DNA from: Fistularia commersonii
Lineage: Eukaryota > Chordata > Actinopteri > Syngnathiformes > Fistulariidae
NCBI GenBank assembly: GCA_037954325.1
Contig: JBBMNZ010000013.1
Span: forward strand, 6,904,501 to 6,968,500
Length of the DNA: 64,000 bases
Reading direction: 5' to 3'
Position 1 is the first letter of the stretch; each line of letters starts with the position of its first letter. Under the pieces are notes generated by a model, which was given only the letters and a program-made list of their open reading frames with translations, did not search any database and was not told where the DNA came from. A program made the translations under genes and the position numbers. Positions 27,001 through 37,745 of the stretch are shown here, in pieces.

Positions 27001-28982
27001 TGACGAATTGATAGAGCATTGAGACACATCTTGAACTTTGGCTTCTTGCTCCAACAATTTGAATTAGTTCCATACAGATCCAGGAAAATGTCAGGAGGCT
27101 CGTGCACGGTGCAAAGGTCCCCCTTCTGTAAACCCAGACCAGTGAGAATCTGCTCAAAACATCATAACATATTTAAGAAATTCCTCAGGACTAATTTATT
27201 GTCAAATACTGGGTTAAATCCCTGAAATCCAAAAAAGAAATTATCCAAAGATCAGTATGTGTTCTGACAAAAGCCATCATCCCTAGTTCAAAGTGACAGG
27301 AGTACATTAGTACATTAGAAGTACATTAGAAGACAGGTGGTTTGAAATACATATAAATAAACCTTTGGTGCCAGACAGCGTGACCACCCCCTTCATGTAA
27401 ACCTTTTTATAACTGCAAACTGTGTGATGTGCTTGTTACAGGTCTTTGGCAGCTTCACCGAAACCGACTCCCAGTAGCTACACCAATCCTGCCTACTTCA
27501 TCTTTGAAGGCGTCTCAGTGGTACCCAAAGTGGAGGAGGCTCTTCCCAAGCGAAGAGACCCTCAGGTGATCTGGGCTGGAAATGAGGTGTTGCAGCTCCC
27601 AAAAATCTCAGGTCGGCTTGGATTAAACAGGAAACCTTGCCGAAGATCCGATTTTACAGAAATTGAAATTCCGGCCATCCTTACCCAGTACACAACGACC
27701 AATGAATCTCATTCATCTCAAGTAAATTCCTCCTACCAGCTTTTCCCTGCCAAAACCCCATCTCCCATAATTCCACCTTCGAACAGAGCCCTGTCACAAT
27801 ACCACGAACGGACGTCACAGCCCAGAGAGAAAGCCCACGGCAAGAGCTTTATACAAGACTCTATACTACCCGATAAGAACCTGAGGAACTTGTACATGAA
27901 TCACTCCGCAATCATCAAGGAAAAAAGCCGACGGGAACCACACCATCTTCTGCCAGAGACCAACAGTCCGATTGGAAAAGCCAAAGTTTTTCCCTACACC
28001 CAAACTCAGATCTCTGTTCCCTGGACGGTGGAGCAGCAACCCCATGGGCCAATAGGTGACAACTCCCTCACTGCACTACAAATTGCCAAGTCCCTTAGTG
28101 AAGTTGACTTTTTCCCTACAAAGCAGAGCAGTCCATTTATACCAAAACAGAGGCTAAGCTTTAGGAATGGTCCTGCTGTGTCAGGAGAGAGGATCTACAG
28201 CTGGGAGAAAGACGTAAGGCACCGCTTCTCAGAGTTTTAAAAAGGCACTATCTTTTAAAAATGTGACTAAAAACATCTTTATGCTTTGTCTCCGTGCAGC
28301 ATTCGGTCCTTCAAGGTGCACCGGAGACTGTCCGTGAGCTTCTTAGTCATCTGGGTCTGCAGAAATATACTCTCGGCCTCAGTCTCAATGGCTGGGATGA
28401 TCTGGATTACTTTAGGTAAGTTACAGACTACAAGCAAAACATAACTGCATGGCTACATATTACTGTGGAAGATTTCAAATTGATAACAGATAACACCTTG
28501 CTTAAGGCTTCAGTAGCATGGGAAATTCAAATCATACCTTGGGGGAATTTTTTGGTTGTAAAAAAAAAAAGGTTTAAATGACCACAATTAAAAGCAAATT
28601 TTATTTGTCTGCCTCCATAGTCTAGTTTTGGTATTAATCTGTTGGGAACTCACATTATGAACCCAGAATGAAAACTTGTGAGGCCATGCTGAGACGACAA
28701 GTTAAAAACCTGGGAATTCTGCAAATAAAATTTCTAATTTTAAAGGTATATCATGTACATGTCATTGATTGGTCTAAGACTTTGAAATCAAGCCGTGCAT
28801 TACAGACCAGATGAAAAAACTATATAATTACATATATAGTGAAAGAGTGTTTTTGTAAAACCTTAAGCGCCTTCGTTTTAATTCACAGTGGCATCACAGA
28901 GGAGGATCTATGCTCTGCTGGAGTCACAAACCCCTCACATAGGCGCAGGATCTTGGAAAACCTGCCAAGGAACTGGAATTGA
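13899..28982 (+). CDS. inppl1b: SHIP2-type PI(3,4,5)P3 5-phosphatase, 27 coding exons
   Basis: The enzyme removes the 5-phosphate of PI(3,4,5)P3 at the plasma membrane, damping PI3K/Akt signalling. Exons: 13899-14035, 15619-15682, 18054-18192, 18650-18770, 19111-19251, 19386-19473, 20012-20089, 20413-20550, 20685-20799, 20881-20981, 21068-21170, 21267-21463, 22380-22497, 22655-22751, 22828-22966, 23116-23215, 23506-23594, 24204-24285, 24725-24814, 24918-25025, 25109-25197, 25286-25373, 25892-26044, 26421-26502, 27442-28213, 28300-28415, 28889-28982. All phases fit; 3639 nt give 1212 residues (human SHIP2 1258). SH2 spans about 6-104 (YLVRDSES). The phosphatase spans about 397-705 with GTWNMG, NKGAVGVSF, GDLNYRL (581-587), PSWCDRIL and SDHSPVF (691-697). 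C2 runs about 712-855, NPAY is at 901-904, and a C-terminal SAM spans about 1144-1210. The SAM domain, NPAY and AKSLSEVDF favour INPPL1 over INPP5D. ATG 13899 has a strong ACCATGG context. Which INPPL1 copy this is remains an inference from synteny. Confidence 0.92.
14036..15618 (+). other. SHIP intron 1
   Basis: The intron carries a palindromic hairpin at 14991-15015 (ATTACCTCCT with its complement around a 5-base loop) and a broken (CA)n tract at 15040-15108. Nothing else is recognised. Confidence 0.6.
15040..15108. repeat. Interrupted (CA)n microsatellite
   Basis: CA dinucleotides with short interruptions (CAGACACACC, ATATAA) within SHIP intron 1. Confidence 0.9.
17455..17540. repeat. Possible interspersed-repeat fragment
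   Basis: The words TTTATTTGTCAGGGGCCATA, then CAGATATAGCTGAGGCTAAT, recall a fragment dispersed in fish genomes. The match is from memory of the pattern only. Confidence 0.35.
17952..18047 (+). repeat. (CT)n-(TG)n tract directly before the SHIP exon 3 acceptor
   Basis: A short CT run (17952-17971) continues into about 38 TG units. Only the bases ATAACAG separate it from exon 3 at 18054, so it occupies the place of the polypyrimidine tract. TG-rich tracts at such a spot are known to bind splicing factors such as TDP-43 and CELF proteins. Confidence 0.9.
21464..22379 (+). other. SHIP intron 12 with LINE-tail-like insertion
   Basis: This 0.9-kb intron splits the phosphatase domain. Around 21995-22160 a stretch with AAGAATAAGAATAAG, then CTTTATTTATCCCGAAG, then an A-rich region resembles the end of a fish non-LTR retroelement. 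Confidence 0.6.
21995..22160. repeat. Non-LTR retroelement-like fragment
   Basis: AATAAG triplet repeats next to CTTTATTTATCCCGAAGAAA and an A-rich body match a pattern often seen in fish interspersed repeats. It has no coding capacity and the family is not assigned. Confidence 0.45.
26503..27441 (+). other. SHIP intron 24
   Basis: The intron before the large proline- and serine-rich exon 25. It holds a short (AT)n run at 26714-26731 and otherwise nothing recognised. Confidence 0.6.
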
Positions 28983-29840
28983 CAGTTGGAGAATGTCCTT
29001 TGCATCTAAATACTGCTATTAGACCCTTTTAACTGGACTATAATAGTCTGACAAATTTTCCCTTCATCAGTACTGCAACAACAGTGCACGTCAATTCAGT
29101 AAAGCGAACACAAGCCACGAAGCACTTGCACAAATTATTTTCTTTACCTCTCTGAAAAAATAGGGATAGAATGTAAGATATGTCAATAGAAAGCAAGGAC
29201 TTTTGTCTCCTTTTTTTTTTTTTTTTACAAATATTGATTTTAATTGCAAGGTCTTTTTCATTATGTTTTAATTACATTTAAAACATTCTTTTGTAATGTT
29301 TCCTCAAGGTCAGTGTTTACCATTCACCTTCATCTCTTCTACTGTGTGCTTTTCAGCCAATTAAACAAGCAATTAAACTTATTGAGCACAAATCGATCGG
29401 TGTTCACATTTGCTGGAACATCTTCTGAAATGATAGCATGGACGTGCACGCCATATCTCACTTCCATTAGTGTCCATGTTGCTATCAAGCCATATAATGA
29501 TCGCCTATGTCTGCTGAGCATGTCTACAAGACATTTGGAAAGCAAAGAGCTCGCAAAAGCTCTTGAAGGCCATTGAGAAATCACAAGTGTAATTTTATTC
29601 TGTTAATCTTGAAGCGGACGAAACAGCTCTTTATATCTGCTCCAGTTTCATGAACCCATCACAACATGTGCATTTATTGTGTTACACCGAGCCCTTTCAA
29701 ATGTGTGTTGGATGCGCTCGGCTTAATTTTATTGACTAGACAACAGAAGTTGCTATATTAGCTGAAAATGTATAAAACAGACTAAATAGAAGTCCGTGCC
29801 CTTTCTTTTTTAAATAAATATTCCACTCACATAATGATGT
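28983..29840 (+). other. SHIP gene 3' UTR
   Basis: Non-coding sequence after the TGA at 28980-28982. A T-run lies at 29211-29226, and the first good poly(A) signal is AATAAA at 29813-29818. The open frame at 29244-29576 has no protein signature. The transcript end is inferred. Confidence 0.5.
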
Positions 29841-29879
29841 CTGCACTAGATGATAAGGAATACCACAATATTTATCTTA

Positions 29880-29942
29880 ACTTCTTCTTCTTTCGGCTTT
29901 TCCCTTCAGGGGTCGCCACAGCGAATCAACTTTCTCCATCTA
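29880..29942 (-). mobile_element. RTE-type LINE 3'-end remnant
   Basis: The segment CTTCTTCTTTCGGCTTTTCC followed by CTTCAGGGGTCGCCACAGCG is, on the minus strand, the characteristic 3' end of RTE-clade LINEs of fish. Only about 60 bases remain. It corresponds to the end of the longer copy at 32396-32765. Confidence 0.65.
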
Positions 29943-30997
29943 ACTTGTTTTCTACTGTTAATATAAAATAATCGGCCATGTCAAACTTACAAAAAGTCTT
30001 CCACAACTGCAAATTCATCTTAATGTTTTATAAATATAAATTGAACAGCCATTCTATTGCTTCCCACATGAAGTTCTTTGAAAAAACCTGCAGCATTTTT
30101 CTTTAATCTAGATGGTTTGACTATCATTGTTCACTTACCTTTGAGGGGACACTATGAAAAATGCAAAAAGTATTCATGATCGTCTACCTGACAGACAAAA
30201 AGATGAGGCAACTGGGTTCCCTAAATCAGTTCCTTAAATTAAAAATGTTCACTATGAGTCAGTGTCTACATTTTCCCAAAGTATTCAGCCGCTGTAGTTA
30301 CTTATTAAAGGAAGACCAAACAAATTCCTCTCCTCCTGTTAATACATATGTTTAAGTGACCTCGAATCAACCGATGATGTCATCACCTGTTGAGACTTTG
30401 AGTTTTAAAAAGAAAGCATTAAAAAACCTGCTTCTGTGGAATTTCAATTGTTAAATCACTGTGGTTTCATATGTGAAATATGATATACATTTTTTAAAAA
30501 CCTTTTCAAAGTTCAGATCAAATGATTTCTCTAAAGAAAGAAAAGATGATTTCAGGGATGGAACATGGAAGCTTAATTAACAGTCAGCAAATGGAGGAAT
30601 AATCTGGTGAATGCATCTTTTATGTAACTCGACATCTGCCAGGAAGCATAAATACTATAAATACTATAAATACTAAATACCATCATTTACTCTGACTGGC
30701 TTTCTGGTGAAGAGCATGCCATGTCAGTGGCCACTCGCACTCCAGGCATTTAAACCACAGGCAAACACACACACAACTTCAATATTAACTTCTATCACAG
30801 AGCTGACCTGCTTGCGTACAACCTTCAAAAAGTGGCTACAAGGTCAGGCATTTTTCATATGTGAAAAGGAGAGTAAATATAGGGATATTATTTTAGTTGC
30901 TTTTTTTTAGACGGGGGGTGGGGGAGGGCAGGGGGTTAACGCTCAGATAATTTATTGAAGAGAAAAAAAACACAATATAAAAAAAAAATTTTAAAAA

Positions 30998-31154
30998 CTA
31001 CATTTTATTTCTCCGGGGACGCCGGAATGGGCAGCTGTCCTCAGGTCCCGGGTGTAAAAATTTTGCTTCCGAAATCTCTTGATGTTGATTCCGCTGGAGG
31101 AGAGCTCGTCCCCTTCGATGCCATCGTGGCAGAAGCCCTTTTTAATAAATCATG
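30998..31154 (-). other. Unidentified minus-strand open segment, possible exon or pseudoexon
   Basis: Between two minus-strand stops lies a 52-codon open segment of unusually coding-like, GC-richer sequence, containing GFCHDGIEGDELSSS and INIKRFRKQNFYTRDLR. An AG at its upstream end (TTATTAAAAAG) could be a weak acceptor. The plus strand is also open here (30955-31161), so strand is not settled. No family is recognised. It may be a lone exon, a fragment of a lost gene or chance. Confidence 0.3.
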
Positions 31155-31159
31155 TCACT

Positions 31160-32335
31160 GAAAATATTCTGGTATTTGTTGACTGTCTTTAAGGGTGCAA
31201 TAGTATGTCAATATTGTGTTGTGAAAAAGTAGCGTCCTGTTTCATTTCTGTAAGATCATCATTGAAAATGGTCATTGTTGTAAGATAAATGCAGTGAAAG
31301 TATGAAGTACAATAAAATGAAGGCATTCAAATGGTACCTGTTTATTTAGATATTCATTTGTTTTTGTGTGGGCCTACTTACCTTCCATCACAAAGTTAAA
31401 ACTCTCTTTTAGTCCTAAGCATTTATCTTGCATTGTGTCATGTGATCCTGATTTTATGCGTGTTTTTAATAGCTTGTTTGGAAAACGATTCTTACTGCCT
31501 ATTTCACTTTCATTTGTCAGTGTTACTCATTTTTTTCAACTCTTATTTCTGTGGGAATGCAAATTTTCGTTCTGACCACATGATGGGAATTGTACAAAAA
31601 TGTACAGTCTGTTAAGTAGCTTCAGATGGAAAATGATGTACACTATGTTATAACAGGTGCAGGCCAATAGCCACTATAGAGCTGTGCAAATATTAACTTC
31701 TATTACATGTGACCATTGAACACCATTAAGGCGTTTCTATGGGAATGATCATTTCCATGACACAAGATGAAATATTGACCAAATACATATTTACTGAAGC
31801 AAAGGACATGACATTTCAATGTACTGTACAGTAAGTGTGCTCTTATCGGCTTTTCAAGCCCAAACTCAAACTAATGTTTGATAGTTACCAGAACCCTGTT
31901 TTAAAATTTTCAAACTATAATACATTGATTGAGACTTTACAAAGAACCAATGGGAGAAATGAATCTATCAATTATTCTGTCTAGTTTGCGGGATATTCGA
32001 TGATTATGAAGTAAGATGAGTACTTTCTACTTTCTGAGGAAAGTTGAGCTTGTGCCGATGACAGTAAAATAGATAAAGGCTTAAAAAACAGCAGTTATAG
32101 ACATGGACATTAAATTCATGTCTGAAGTTTTGGTACTTTGGACATGTCTGTGACCACATGTGTGACCGGTTCTGTTGATTTTGGCTCAGACTATTTGACC
32201 TCGGGGAAATGCACTGTCTAGATAATAATTAGATGTGTATTTTGTGGAGAACAACTGTATATAAGCATCAAGCCCAAGTCTGGGTAGGCAGTGAAGACCT
32301 GAAACCAAGTATTCTGGGGTCTCATTTGTGGGCAA
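31160..32335. other. Spacer between the SHIP gene and LINE remnant
   Basis: AT-rich DNA with no gene, repeat family or RNA recognised. AATAAA motifs at 31144 and 31311 (plus) have no associated reading frame. Confidence 0.5.
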
Positions 32336-32395
32336 CACTGATATATATATGCATGTGAGTGTGTGTGTGTGTGTGTGTATGTGTATATATATATC
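32336..32395. repeat. (TG)n/(AT)n microsatellite at LINE 3' tail
   Basis: TG repeats followed by ATATATATAT lie exactly at the 3' end of the RTE fragment, where such LINEs carry simple-repeat tails. Confidence 0.8.
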
Positions 32396-32765
32396 ATCTT
32401 TTCCTTTCAGGGTTTCCCTTCAGGTGTCACCACAGCGACTCAACCTCCTCCATTTAAACCTATTCTCTAAATCCTCTTCCACACCAACTAACTTCATATC
32501 CTCTTTCACTATATCCATAAACCTTCTCTTTGTTCTTCCACTAGACTTCCTGCTTGGCAGCTTCTGTCCATCTACCAATATATTCACTATCCCTCCTCTG
32601 TACATGACCCAACCATCTCAGTCTGGCTTCTCTGACCTTCTCTCCAAAACATCTAACATGTGTTATCCCTCTGATGGACTCATTCCTGATCCTATCCATC
32701 CTGGTCACTCCAAAAGAGAACCTCAACATCTTCATCTCTGTGACCTCCAGCTCTGCCTCCTGTCT
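32396..32765 (-). mobile_element. RTE-clade LINE, 3' fragment (C-terminal ORF2 and 3' end)
   Basis: On the minus strand two overlapping frames encode the end of an RTE-type reverse transcriptase ORF. Recognisable words are MKMLRFSFGVTRMDRIRNE, LRWLGHVQRRDSEY and RTKRRFMDIVKEDMK, followed by the RCGDT end and a short 3' end. The reading frame breaks near 32570-32600, so the copy is dead and truncated at its 5' side. Teleost Rex3 belongs to this clade, but the exact family was not tested. Confidence 0.85.
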
Positions 32766-32767
32766 CT

Positions 32768-32768
<1 letters not shown>

Positions 32769-32844
<76 letters not shown>

Positions 32845-32916
32845 TGATACACACACAAATACACACACACACATATATATATACACACACGCACATATAT
32901 ATGTATATATATATAT

Positions 32917-32950
<34 letters not shown>

Positions 32951-33002
32951 GTATAAACACACACACACACACACACACATATATGTGTATAAACACACAC
33001 AA

Positions 33003-33057
<55 letters not shown>

Positions 33058-33078
33058 TGTGTATATGTGTGTGTATGT

Positions 33079-33128
<50 letters not shown>
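32769..33128. repeat. Complex microsatellite block: (TATC)n, (CA/TA)n, (GATA)n
   Basis: (ATCT)n at 32769-32844 is followed by alternating CA and TA tracts to about 33075 and then (GATA)n at 33081-33127. The first and last arrays are reverse complements. Several long open frames cross the block; all translate to simple repeats. Confidence 0.95.
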
Positions 33129-33129
<1 letters not shown>

Positions 33130-33479
33130 TGTATAAGGACGTAGTAATAACGGGGTTTAAGTGCATTGGTATCAATATTTGATGAGTTACTAAAGATATC
33201 TGGTGTACTCTTTGGCACCTTTGGCAGTCTCTGCGTTTCTACCGCACTCACGCCAAAGTTGGCTTGGATTTTCTCCAGCGCTTTCACGTGGTTGCCGGCG
33301 GTTGGCTTGAAAGCGGTTTGAGGCTGAATGTTGTTTCTTTTCTCTGTTCTTTCACGTCCCGGTTGAAGCCCGAGTCCGACGGGCGGCCCTTCACATGAGT
33401 ATCCAGAAAAAAAAAAAGATTACCGAGGAGTCCCATACCGCTTTCAGCCAAAAAAAAAAAGAACAACAAACAAAACACG
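33130..33479. other. Spacer upstream of p2ry4
   Basis: Non-coding sequence that becomes GC-richer towards the p2ry4 leader. No feature is recognised. Confidence 0.4.
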
Positions 33480-33670
33480 CCGGTGCGCCACGGAGAAGTA
33501 CAGGGACGGACTAGGACGGGCGACAGTTGCAGGATCGAAATGGCAGTTTAATCCCCACTTCCCTCCGCTGTTTTTATTGTTTTTTTTTCTTATTGCAGCG
33601 GGATTTGGATCAGCCTGACTTTTCTTTTTCTTTTTCTTTTTTTTTCTCTTTTGTAAAGGATCCCAACTGG
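33480..33670 (+). promoter_or_regulatory. Putative p2ry4 non-coding first exon and promoter region
   Basis: A GC-richer stretch is followed by pyrimidine-rich sequence and a consensus donor, CAACTGG|GTGAGT, at about 33670. This fits a 5' UTR exon spliced to the acceptor CTATCAAG at 35571. Many P2Y genes have this layout. No TATA box is evident. The exon boundaries are inferred. Confidence 0.4.
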
Positions 33671-35571
33671 GTGAGTAAACGTGACTGAAGTTGTGCTCCA
33701 TGTGGGCTTCCGTGGGGGAACGGTGCCAGAGCGCCCCGGAAAACGGTTCATTTTTTGTAAATAACTGAAAACACATGGAGGATTAATATGTTGGGAAAAG
33801 TAAAAGTCGTGGAAAGGTCTTGTGTTTATCTCAAAAATACACCATGCCTCCTCAGAGCACTGTTAGATGTGCCACCTGAAGGGTCCCTCACTTCGCGGGG
33901 ATTTCTTTTACCAAATGGTAACGGACCGTTTTGGACGTTTGATCGGGTACGATTAAAACCTTTAAGTCTCCAAACAGGAAATAATTTCATTCTAAGAAAC
34001 TTTTCTTGCGTTCTTGAATGTACAATAGCACTTGAATTACTTTTAATTGTCGATATCCAAATACGACTGTGTTAGTGACCCACTGTCACTCACGTCAGTA
34101 TGACCGAAAGGAGTAGTAGAATATTCTTGGAATTAAAATTGACTAACAATAAAAAATACATACAACTTTTATCACATGGTCAGATATCGTCCATATGTAT
34201 GTGAGGTGTGGCTGAAAAAAGATCCAGAAAAAAGAAATAAAAAAACAATCACTTGATATTTGTCAGTGTCCTCAGCAAACATCAGAAGACTGCGGTTGCA
34301 TTCCTTTTATTACAATTCAGAAAATTACATTTATATGTCTGTAAGAGTTACCTATCTGATAGCAAATGTTACTGGCAGTGATATGACGCCCACCTTGAAA
34401 AAAGGTAGACACGTGACTGACAGGTAATAGAGTCATCACAAAACTATAAACTGAAAATAAAATAATTATCTTAGTCCACGTGCGTCATACTTAAAATGAT
34501 GGATGAAATTAACCTGTTATTTTTAAATGCGCATTGAAAAGCGTGCATGCGTGCCATTGTGCACGTGTGTAAATTTAATAACCGCCGAGGGCCTGGGATT
34601 TCAGGTTCAAAATTCACCTAATTCATCCACAGTGTTATTTTATAACACACGCATGCAAATAGTTAGCCATTGAAATTGTCCAAGGTACAATATTATCACA
34701 ATTATCCCGTGTTAAAATTTTATTCTGCTAGTTTAATGACGCAATATGTCTCTTGCTTCATTGTAAAATTCATTGTGATATAACTGAAGGCTTCAAGTTT
34801 GTCATGGAACCAGACTGGAATATTACATTTTAGAAGTATGACTTCAAAAACATAAATTGTGCTAAAAGCATGACCTCGGTCTGATGTGTATTGCGTGTTT
34901 TTTTTCAGCTTTTTTCAAGATTCAAGATTCTGTCTTGGCCACATACAAAATGACAGCACCATATGTAGAGAAATGTCTTCTGAACCATCCTAGACTGGCC
35001 AAGATGGTGTAAAAAGAAAATAAGACCTGTTCATTATTATGAGGTAAAATGGGATACAATCATTATAATAAGTAGGCAGGGCGAATGAACATTGGATTTG
35101 ACACATCAAGAAGATTAATGCTGGTTTTAAAACCTTTTATGAACAGTTGCCATGCCATGACAGTCATGTGCACATCCAGCAGGCACATTTTAACAAGCAC
35201 TTCACGAGCATCATATCAATATGGTAACCTCCTATCAGATACTTAAACATGAATCTCCTTGCATAGTTTTGTTGTGATGCACTCTGCTAGAAAATAGGAT
35301 TTGCATCAATGACCCTCTGATCACCCTCTGTATGTAAATACAACCTGTGGAAAAAAAAAATGATTGGATCAATTTGGAATTATTCAAATCCAATTTGATG
35401 AACTTGCTCCTCTGGAAGTCACTCTACTTTTTCATTGATGAGTGATGATAACCAATATAATTCAAAAAAAGACAAGCAGAGGACTGCTAATCCAGTTGTA
35501 AAGCCTTACAAATGAATTGGCGTGCTACTGGTAATCTGCGATTCTCTTTTTTTCTTTCACTTGCTATCAAG
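33671..35571 (+). other. Inferred p2ry4 leader intron
   Basis: About 1.9 kb of AT-rich sequence. A repeat-like segment at 34910-35010 carries TTCAAGATTCAAGATTCTGT and GTAGAGAAATGTCTTCTGA. An octamer ATGCAAAT occurs near 34653. Nothing else is recognised. Confidence 0.4.
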
Positions 35572-35618
35572 GTTGTGTCATCTCCTGGCGTAGAAGCGCT
35601 CCAGCGAAGGGAGCGATC

Positions 35619-36653
35619 ATGGAAGGGGATGTCAACTCTCCAGACACACTCAACAAGTCAACAGCCTTCATGTCCATCTTTAACTCCAGCTGTCGCTTCG
35701 ATGAGGAGTTTAAATACATCCTCCTGCCCGCGTCCTACAGTCTCGTGTTTGTGGTCGGCTTTGTATTGAATTCCACTGCTGTGTTGATGTTCCTCAGGAT
35801 GCGGCCGTGGAAAGCCAGCACGGTGTACATGTTTCACCTTTCCCTGTCTGACCTCCTGTATGTCCTCTCCCTACCCACGCTCATTTATTACTATGCCAAT
35901 CGTAGCGACTGGCCGTTCGGCGTGACCGCTTGCAAAATAGTGCGCTTCCTTTTTTACGCTAACCTCTACTGCAGTATACTCTTCCTTACGTGCATCAGCG
36001 TGCATCGATACCTTGGCATCTGCCACCCGATCAAGTTGCTGACCCTGGTGAAGTCACATCATGCCCACCTGGTGTGCGGCCTGGTGTGGGCTACGGTGAC
36101 CGCGTGTCTGGTACCGAACCTCCTCTTTGTCACGATCTCCAAGAGGGGCAATGACACCCTGTGCCATGACACAACCAGCCAGGATTCATTTAAGGAGTAC
36201 GTGACATACAGTTCTATTGTCATGATACTGCTTTTCGGCATACCTTTCTTGATCATCATGGTTTGTTACTGCCTAATGGCGCGAACCTTGTTCCGGCCTA
36301 TGCATGGATTGTCTGCCGGATTGTCTGCTCGGAAAAAGTCCATAAAGCTCATCATAGTGGTGATAGTGGTGTTCGCGGTGAGCTTCGTCCCATTTCACAT
36401 CACACGGACCCTATACTATACTGCTCGTGTGTTGAATCTTAACTGTGAGAGTCTCAACGTGGTCAACTTTATGTATAAAATAACCAGGCCGCTGGCAAGC
36501 GTCAACAGTTGCATCGATCCAATTTTGTATTTTTTAGCGGGAGACCACTACCGCTCGAAACTCATCTCTACAATAAGGGGGAAAAGATTGACAACCAGTC
36601 AGACACCAGATCATAAAAAGCCTGAAAATAACATTGCTCTTATCTACAAGTAA
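35619..36653 (+). CDS. p2ry4: P2Y nucleotide receptor, P2RY4-like GPCR
   Basis: A 344-residue seven-helix receptor in one uninterrupted exon. P2Y2/P2Y4-type receptors sense extracellular UTP/ATP at the plasma membrane and signal mainly through Gq. Visible marks are N-glycosylation sequons NKS (12) and NSS (22), TM2 LSDLLYVLSLPTLIYYYAN, and TM3 FLFYANLYCSILFLT ending in HRYLGICHP, where HRY replaces DRY as in the family. ECL2 carries the disulphide cysteine in CHDTT. TM6 FVPFHITRTLYY and TM7 KITRPLASVNSCIDPILY hold the basic residues that bind nucleotide phosphates. The C-tail is short (about 40 residues). The ATG at 35619 lies 47 bases after an acceptor-like CTATCAAG. P2RY4 is chosen over P2RY2 by residue pattern and linkage to arr3 and rab41. 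Confidence 0.92.
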   Translation: MEGDVNSPDTLNKSTAFMSIFNSSCRFDEEFKYILLPASYSLVFVVGFVLNSTAVLMFLRMRPWKASTVYMFHLSLSDLLYVLSLPTLIYYYANRSDWPFGVTACKIVRFLFYANLYCSILFLTCISVHRYLGICHPIKLLTLVKSHHAHLVCGLVWATVTACLVPNLLFVTISKRGNDTLCHDTTSQDSFKEYVTYSSIVMILLFGIPFLIIMVCYCLMARTLFRPMHGLSAGLSARKKSIKLIIVVIVVFAVSFVPFHITRTLYYTARVLNLNCESLNVVNFMYKITRPLASVNSCIDPILYFLAGDHYRSKLISTIRGKRLTTSQTPDHKKPENNIALIYK

Positions 36654-37745
36654 CTATTTAAAGTCAGGAGGAGAGACAAAAGGAAGAAAGAGGGATGACC
36701 TTTCATAATCTTTACAGAAATCACAGGTACCAGCTTCTGATTGAGATCTTCTAGCATCTATCAGCATTCACAGATTCCCAGGCACCATTTTTTTGCACTT
36801 CCAAATACTTAATGGTACACATGGTATTCAAACTTCTGCCAAACATTGATATTTGTAAAGATAGGATGTTGCTCCGATGCAGTGCTGGAGCCTAGAAATT
36901 CATTTGAAACTAAATTTATCGGTAATGTGGTAACATCTCAAATTGTCAGGGTATCTGTTTTTGTGGTTCTGATGGGAGCTCTTTTTGTGGGGCTGTATAA
37001 GCCTTTGTCAGACTTATCTAGAAGCAGCTAATGACATGTCTTGTGAACGTGGATTCATACATAGTTTCAGTTTTATTAATTTTGTTACTTTACTCACAAT
37101 GTGTTTTGTTTAGTAATGGGTTAGAAGACAATATTCTAACACCATATGTAAAATTAACCAGTGTTTTCTTGAATTAATTTCCTGTTTACTGAATCAGCTG
37201 TAATTCAAGTGCTCATTCTGGTGGAATAGGCACATGCAATACTTTAGGGATACACCTACATAACTCCACAAACAGCACTGACAAAAATTAGCACTTGGAA
37301 TTATCGTTTTGTGAGAAAGAATCACAAGTAAACAGACTGAGCCATACCAGCTCTAAACATCGAACTTCATAAAAGACGAGGAGTTACCATTTTTTTGGCA
37401 ACTTTAGGGCAGTCGTCGGACAAAACCTCCTGTTTTATCAACAGTGTATTCATGTTTCACAGGAACTTGCAGTTGTTGCCAGTACTGCTCCCTTGTCCAG
37501 CTGTTTTTGTCCTTCAGTTTTCACATCTGTTTTTGCCTTATGCGTGAACACACTTAGGAATTGACCTGGAACTGACATATCTTTTTGAACAAGTTGAAAA
37601 TAGCTCCATCAGTTTTGTGAATTTTTGTGTTGTTGCGATATTGTTTCCATGCAGCCGCGACAAATTGTCATGAGAAAATTGACAATGATAAGCATGAATA
37701 TCTAAAACTCAGACCAGCCAAATAAAGTACAATCATAAATAATAA
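36654..37745 (+). other. p2ry4 3' UTR with poly(A) signal
   Basis: Non-coding sequence after the TAA stop. AATAAA at 37721-37726 is the best-placed poly(A) signal. The length of about 1.1 kb is an inference. Confidence 0.45.

Noticed and set aside
13899..28982. Assignment as SHIP1 (INPP5D)
   Set aside because: A C-terminal SAM domain is present and the NPAY context plus AKSLSEVDF match INPPL1. SHIP1 lacks the SAM domain.
32328..33080. 250-codon plus-strand open frame
   Set aside because: It runs antisense through an RTE LINE fragment and then through TATC and CA/TA repeats. The translation is simple repeat.
35619..36653. Assignment as P2RY2
   Set aside because: It cannot be fully excluded by residues alone, but linkage to arr3 and the rab41-type gene matches the P2RY4 locus.
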